DNA of 64,000 nt, from positions 62,001 to 126,000 of the forward strand of contig CAMCXW010000001.1 in assembly GCA_945883625.1 (NCBI GenBank), in the 5' to 3' direction. The position numbers were made by a program, and so were the translations under genes. The notes beneath the pieces are model-generated. The model saw only the letters and a list, made by a program, of their open reading frames with translations, was not told the origin of the DNA and did no database searches. This document shows, one piece after another, positions 59,640 to 64,000 of the stretch. Source of the DNA: Spirosoma fluviale (GTDB lineage: Bacteria > Bacteroidota > Bacteroidia > Cytophagales > Spirosomataceae). Numbering within the stretch: the first letter of the stretch is position 1; each line of letters starts with the position of its first letter.

Positions 59640-62060
59640 TTAAAAATAAATAGCGGGATAAGAAGATGGATCAGCTTCACGCATCATTTCGTAAACAGTA
59701 TCCACCACATTTTCTACATTTGGTTTTGAAAAATAATCTCCATCCGAACTATAGGCTGGTCGGTGAGGCATCGCAGCTAAACACCGTGCTGGACTATCTA
59801 ACCACGAAAAGGCACCTTGTTTGTCCAACAACTCTTGCATCATGTAGGCTGATGTCCCTCCCGGCATATCTTCGTCGGCAAACAACACACGCTGCGTCTT
59901 CTGAATCGATGTCAAAATAAGGTGGTATCGGTCAAATGGTAATAAAGTTTGTACATCGATAACCTCAACCGAAATTCCCATATCGGCTAAACAATTCGCT
60001 GCCTCCATCACGATCCGACACATCGACCCATATGTTACAATCGTCAAATCATTCCCCTCTCGTAATATTTCAGGCACCCCAAGCTCTACTTGAATGGCCA
60101 ATAAATTTGTGGGCATCGGTTCTTTTAATCGATATCCATTCAAACATTCAACAACCACACCGGGATCATCTCCGGCTAATAACGTTCGGTACATGCCAGC
60201 CGCTTGAGTCATGTCACGCGGAACACAGAAGTGAACTCCACGCAATCCATTAATCAACACAGCCATCGGACTACCCGAATGCCAAATCCCCTCCAAACGA
60301 TGCCCACGGGTTCGCAGTATCATCGGTGCTTTTTGACCCCCAGCCGTACGGTAATGTAAACAAGCCCAATCATCCGATAAGATCGGAAAAGGATAAAATA
60401 TATAATCTAAATACTGAATCTCGACAATTGGTCGTAAACCACGCATCGAAGCGCCAATTCCCTGACCCACAATACTCACCTCTCGAATTCCCGTATCCGT
60501 AACTTTAAGAGGTCCAAAAATCTCTTGCAAGCCCGCTAGCGTTTGATTTACATCACCAATCTTCCCTACGTCCTCACCCAAAATAAAGACGCGCGGATCG
60601 GTCAAAAACTGCGCAAAACTCTTATTTAAAATTTCGCGCCCATCTACAAGGATAGGTTCTTTATCATATTCAGCCTTAACCCCTTTAATGTGCATTGGAC
60701 TTTGCGCTGATTCACTCATTTGATGTGAACTAAACCGACGATGGTTTTTCGTCTCCAATTCTTCAAGCCAATGCCGAAGTAATTTGACAGCAGGCCCTTG
60801 AAAGAAGCGAAAAGCACGCAAGGTTTTTCGCCCTGCACGCACCAAATCACTAAAAATCGGGTATGAAAGTTGGTTTAATTCCTCTAATATAGGTTCGATC
60901 AAACCAGGTTCATTCGTCGAATCATATAGGTTTTTAGCAATCCGTAAGAAGCCCTTTTTGTCAACTTCAATCGAAGCCATGTAAGCAGCAAAAGCCTCTT
61001 TTTGGTAACTGCGTGCTTCTTTAGAGGCCTCTTCATCAATGGCAAGCAAGGTGCTTTCATCCGAAATTCCAGCCTGTACAATCCACTCCCGAAAACGCAC
61101 ATTGCAATCAGCATCAGACTCAAATTGAAGGCGCTCGGCCGACTTGTATCGCTCATGTGATCCGGAGGCCGAGTGACCTTGTGGTTGCGTGCATTCAATA
61201 ACATGCACTAAACAAGGCACATATTCCTCACGCGCCAAACGAGCCGCCTGCTGATAAGCCACCACCAATCCAGGATAATCCCAAGCCTTTACTTGAAAAA
61301 TCTCTATACCTTTTTCCGTTTCCGTTCGTTGGTATCCAGCTAACGCCTTTGAAATCGATGATTTAGTTGTCTGAAATTCAATGGGAACTGAAATGCCATA
61401 ACCATCATCCCAAACTGAAAAAACAATCGGAATTTGCAACACCCCGGCCGCATTTATACATTCCAAAAACATTCCTTCGGAAGTTGACGCATCCCCAATC
61501 GTCGTAAAACAAACCTCCTGTCCTCCTTTCGAAAACAACGCGCTATATGGCTCTAAATCAGGTCTTTCCTTATACATTTTCGAGGCATAGGCCACTCCCA
61601 ATGCACGTGGAGTCTGCGCACCTGTCGAGGAAATGCCCGCAACATTATTATACGTTTCAGTTTGATTTAACCATTCCCCCTGGGCATCTAGCCACCGAGT
61701 TGCATGGTGATTATTCATTTGTCGGCCACCTGAGTGTGGATCAAACTGAATATCGGGATGTCCATATAATTGCGCAAAATATTGGGGCCAAGTTAAGTCT
61801 CCAATCGCCACCCCGATCGTCTGATCCCGGTAATAACCTGAAATGTAATCCCCCCGTTGCATCGCATTAGCCAAAGCTATTTGACACAATTCCTTCCCAT
61901 CCCCGTAAATTCCAAATTTGGCTCGACCCGAAAAAACTTCTTTGCGCACTAGCATACTACATGCCCTACTTAGCACAGCAAGTCGATAATTATCCATTAC
62001 CTGATTCGGATCAAATGTAATCCCAGGATTAGAAAATGAATAGCTATGAGTCAAAGACAA
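59640..62060 (-). CDS. 2-oxoacid dehydrogenase E1, fused alpha and beta subunits
   Basis: A thiamine-diphosphate E1 enzyme of 806 residues. Residues about 1-390 form the alpha part, with the TPP/Mg motif GDASTSEGMF and VWDDGYGIS (about 190-220). Residues about 470-806 form the beta part (DPRVFILGEDVGKIG, PIVEIQYLDYIFYP). The alpha/beta fusion is common in Bacteroidota and is usually assigned to branched-chain or pyruvate-type 2-oxoacids. E2 and E3 are not nearby. Its end is 8 nt before nuoI, so it heads the nuoIJK unit. Confidence 0.9.
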   Translation of the reverse strand: MSLTHSYSFSNPGITFDPNQVMDNYRLAVLSRACSMLVRKEVFSGRAKFGIYGDGKELCQIALANAMQRGDYISGYYRDQTIGVAIGDLTWPQYFAQLYGHPDIQFDPHSGGRQMNNHHATRWLDAQGEWLNQTETYNNVAGISSTGAQTPRALGVAYASKMYKERPDLEPYSALFSKGGQEVCFTTIGDASTSEGMFLECINAAGVLQIPIVFSVWDDGYGISVPIEFQTTKSSISKALAGYQRTETEKGIEIFQVKAWDYPGLVVAYQQAARLAREEYVPCLVHVIECTQPQGHSASGSHERYKSAERLQFESDADCNVRFREWIVQAGISDESTLLAIDEEASKEARSYQKEAFAAYMASIEVDKKGFLRIAKNLYDSTNEPGLIEPILEELNQLSYPIFSDLVRAGRKTLRAFRFFQGPAVKLLRHWLEELETKNHRRFSSHQMSESAQSPMHIKGVKAEYDKEPILVDGREILNKSFAQFLTDPRVFILGEDVGKIGDVNQTLAGLQEIFGPLKVTDTGIREVSIVGQGIGASMRGLRPIVEIQYLDYIFYPFPILSDDWACLHYRTAGGQKAPMILRTRGHRLEGIWHSGSPMAVLINGLRGVHFCVPRDMTQAAGMYRTLLAGDDPGVVVECLNGYRLKEPMPTNLLAIQVELGVPEILREGNDLTIVTYGSMCRIVMEAANCLADMGISVEVIDVQTLLPFDRYHLILTSIQKTQRVLFADEDMPGGTSAYMMQELLDKQGAFSWLDSPARCLAAMPHRPAYSSDGDYFSKPNVENVVDTVYEMMREADPSSYPAIYF

Positions 62061-62082
62061 GAGTATTTATGATTGTAACGTG

Positions 62083-62113
62083 TAAAAATACAACAAAATC
62101 CTTGTCGGCCAAA
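62083..62113 (-). promoter_or_regulatory. Promoter of the E1-nuoIJK unit
   Basis: On the minus strand TTTG (62113-62110), a 19-nt spacer and TATTTTTA (62090-62083) match the consensus with one change in the -7 box. The E1 ATG lies 22 nt further on. Confidence 0.6.
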
Positions 62114-62154
62114 TACGTTCCATTTCAAACTTTTCGAAAAACTCCTGCATTTCT

Positions 62155-62185
62155 TTTGCCGAATCTTTCCATTGTTATAGATTTG
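62155..62185 (+). promoter_or_regulatory. Promoter of the DUF1573 gene
   Basis: TTTG (62155-62158), a 19-nt spacer and TAGATTTG (62178-62185) match the consensus exactly. The predicted start is about 25 nt before the ATG at 62217. Confidence 0.8.
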
Positions 62186-62216
62186 TTACTCAACTAAGTA
62201 AACCAATTATAAAACC

Positions 62217-62591
62217 ATGAAGAAATTTTTAGGAGTACTCGCACTCATTTTAGGCTTCGCTTTCCAATCAAATGCACAGGGAGCAATCCGATTTAAAGCC
62301 GAAAAACATGATTTTGGCAAAATTAAAGAGGGCACACAAGCATCTTATGCCTTTGAATTTACCAACACAGGGAAAGCTCCGGTAGTAATTTCCAATGTTC
62401 AGCCATCATGCGGTTGTACTACGCCAGAATGGTCAAGAGAACCAATAATGCCGGGAAAAACAGGAAAAGTTACCGCATTGTATAACTCTGCTGGAAGACC
62501 TGGAAACTTCAATAAAACCATTACGGTGGTCAACAATGGAGAAGTATCTCAGATTATTTTGACTATACAAGGTTCGGTTGTACCCAAGTAA
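62217..62591 (+). CDS. DUF1573 family exported protein
   Basis: A protein of 124 residues with a signal peptide (about 1-20, FQSNAQ) and an immunoglobulin-like DUF1573 domain: FKAEKHDFGKIKEG, then EFTNTGKAPVVISNVQPSCGC (Cys65, Cys67) and the ASPE-like TTPEWSREPIMPG. The function is unknown; an envelope role is likely. It is a single-gene unit with its own promoter and terminator. Confidence 0.93.
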   Translation: MKKFLGVLALILGFAFQSNAQGAIRFKAEKHDFGKIKEGTQASYAFEFTNTGKAPVVISNVQPSCGCTTPEWSREPIMPGKTGKVTALYNSAGRPGNFNKTITVVNNGEVSQIILTIQGSVVPK

Positions 62592-62603
62592 GTTTAGCGA
62601 ATT

Positions 62604-62643
62604 AAAAAAAGGGCCGACAATTAAATTTGTCGGCCCTTTTTTT
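62604..62643. terminator. Bidirectional intrinsic terminator
   Basis: Arms 62611-62620 and 62627-62636 form a perfect 10-bp GC-rich stem with a 6-nt loop, flanked by A7 and T7. It serves the DUF1573 gene (+) and the converging cytochrome gene (-). Confidence 0.93.
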
Positions 62644-62646
62644 GTG

Positions 62647-64000
62647 CTAATCTCGATTTAATAAGGCTTTATTTTTTAACCCATTTATCCATGAAGCTAT
62701 TTTGAGTACATCGCCGGCTGGAACATGGCTCATCGGCGCCATCGCCGTTGCGTAGTCTGGCCAATTCTGCGGGTTTGGTTTATATACCAAAGCTAAAATT
62801 TGCTTGTCCGTATAATTTCGTTTAGCAATATCCACATAAGATGGGCCCACGACTCTCGCCTCTTTTGCATGGCAAGCTAAACACGTGTGCTTTTTCAACA
62901 ACGCCATTGCCTCTTCATCCGAAATTATTGACTTTCCTGACGGCTTGGAAGCTACTACTTGAATTGATTTTTCAACTTTTTCAACTTGCATTCGATTTGT
63001 CTCCGAAACCGCAATTCGACCACCCGCTGGAATTTGATTCAACGTATAATAAGCGGTTTCATGAAGTAAAGGGTCTCCAGATTCGTTACGAATACCCGTC
63101 AATTTAAATTCATGGATAAAAAACTGGCGTAACCCCTCAATTACTAAACGCACTTTTCGTTTGTCAGCTGAAACTTCCATAGCAGAAATCTTCAAATCCT
63201 TGAGTTCAATAATCGGACTTCCGTATTGATGTTGGTATTTGTATATATAAGACCTTAAGGCATAAGAAGCTGCTTTTTTAACCGAATTTATATCCACAGC
63301 CTGCGTGAAACTTAGCTCAAATCCATCTGGCTTCGCATGTATATTTTCAATTTCAAAGGGCATTTCCCCATTCCAAAAAAGCCGTTGCAGACCAAAATTA
63401 TCTTTCCCGGTTGAACCCCACCCGCGGGAAGTCATCCCGACAAACATGGAGCCATCTAAACCAAAACGTTCGCGTAAAATACCCGACTGAAAACCTTCTC
63501 TGTAATTAATACAAAAACCTTGATACACTCCATTGACCTTCTCTAAACCCATCCGCATCACTTTAGACTGCCCCTGATCAGCAACAAAATACTGTCCTGG
63601 GAATGGACTAAATTTTCCTTTCGTCGAGTCTTGCAAGATGTCTGCCGTACTTATTCCCATAATGGCATGTGGAAACCAAACAGCAGGCAATTTTAAATTT
63701 TTCACCTTGGCTGCCGCCTCATACATCGGGGCGCCATTATCTTGAATTTCTTCGAGGGTCAACTTAAACGGGCTGTTGGGCTCTTTCGCCCATTTCAATC
63801 CGCCTGGGTTACCGGCGAAATCCCCCTTCGCCAAATGCGTTACACGACCCGATCCAACCCAATCCCCTTGGTTCTCACCATAAAAAATATCCCCTTCATC
63901 ATTAATTGAATACCCTGCCGGAGACCGCAACCCCGCTGAATGGGGCTCCATGGTGCCATCAGGCTTGATTTTCAAAAGCCAGCCCCTCCATTTGGCAAAT
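62647..64000 (-). CDS. c-type cytochrome with sorbosone/PQQ-dehydrogenase-like domain (5' end missing)
   Basis: The frame is open to the right edge, so the start and the beginning of the propeller domain are outside the window; about 450 residues are visible. The N-terminal part (HSAGLRSPAGYSINDEGDIFY, about 20-40) resembles glucose/sorbosone dehydrogenase-like beta propellers. Further on is a cytochrome c domain with the haem motif CLACH (near 380 of the visible part) and the Met ligand probably in MAPMSHVPAGDV. A periplasmic oxidation of an organic substrate passing electrons to the haem is the usual guess. The substrate is unknown. Confidence 0.85.
   Translation of the reverse strand, partial: FAKWRGWLLKIKPDGTMEPHSAGLRSPAGYSINDEGDIFYGENQGDWVGSGRVTHLAKGDFAGNPGGLKWAKEPNSPFKLTLEEIQDNGAPMYEAAAKVKNLKLPAVWFPHAIMGISTADILQDSTKGKFSPFPGQYFVADQGQSKVMRMGLEKVNGVYQGFCINYREGFQSGILRERFGLDGSMFVGMTSRGWGSTGKDNFGLQRLFWNGEMPFEIENIHAKPDGFELSFTQAVDINSVKKAASYALRSYIYKYQHQYGSPIIELKDLKISAMEVSADKRKVRLVIEGLRQFFIHEFKLTGIRNESGDPLLHETAYYTLNQIPAGGRIAVSETNRMQVEKVEKSIQVVASKPSGKSIISDEEAMALLKKHTCLACHAKEARVVGPSYVDIAKRNYTDKQILALVYKPNPQNWPDYATAMAPMSHVPAGDVLKIASWINGLKNKALLNRD

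Noticed and set aside
1-64000. Prophage, transposon or genomic island
   Set aside because: No integrase, transposase, phage genes, tRNA-flanked edge or marked change in gene style is visible.

Overview
The window is an ordinary stretch of a Bacteroidota chromosome, most likely order Cytophagales. The evidence is a T9SS sorting-domain protease and a PorW/SprE lipoprotein, the Bacteroidota promoter form (TTTG about 19 nt upstream of TAnnTTTG) before many genes, an E1 alpha/beta fusion, a DUF1573 protein and a DUF5916 protein. The genus cannot be fixed from the sequence. Genes are densely packed and several convergent pairs overlap or abut. There is no prophage, insertion sequence, CRISPR array, rRNA or recognisable tRNA. 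RimO at the left edge and a c-type cytochrome at the right edge are cut by the window.

Layout. 1-11 kb: rimO, a ThiF/MoeB-rhodanese protein, rpmB, a membrane nuclease/phosphatase-fold protein, an amino-acid permease, PBP4, a sodium symporter, a NUDIX hydrolase, a Nif3/zinc-ribbon pair and accD. 11-19.5 kb: a T9SS-exported protease behind a response regulator/MBL/HAD operon, then DUF5916-DUF2911 and yebC. 19.5-26.7 kb: a seven-gene minus-strand operon holding all three serine steps (a SerB-SerA fusion and SerC), an SDR, a YheT hydrolase, a Gfo/Idh oxidoreductase, an SGNH hydrolase and an NrtR-like regulator. 26.8-30.7 kb: hemA-recX, then a tyrosine operon (aminotransferase, tyrA) preceded by a probable tyrosine-rich leader peptide and attenuator. 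30.7-42 kb: M1 peptidase, acyl-CoA dehydrogenase, yidD, a beta-lactamase-fold protein, a large 7-bp repeat array, myo-inositol oxygenase, a nucleoside permease, and metX behind a SAM riboswitch. 42-51 kb: atpBEFH without atpAG, DUF423, a kinase-fold protein with an MFS partner, rodA-mrdA and an AtpZ-like gene. 51-64 kb: porW, PBP1A, uvrC, nuoIJK behind a fused 2-oxoacid dehydrogenase E1, a DUF1573 protein and the partial cytochrome.

The strongest new-looking item is at 28539-28703. A consensus promoter lies about 4 nt before a 21-codon ORF with seven tyrosine codons. A 6-bp hairpin ends on its stop codon, and an intrinsic terminator lies just before the aminotransferase-tyrA operon. This has the architecture of a ribosome-mediated tyrosine attenuator on a nearly leaderless transcript. 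The second notable item is one family of 7-bp repeats seen twice: 45 tandem copies in a spacer at 36.8 kb, and related repeats translated into a C-terminal extension of about 120 residues on the complex I subunit NuoI.
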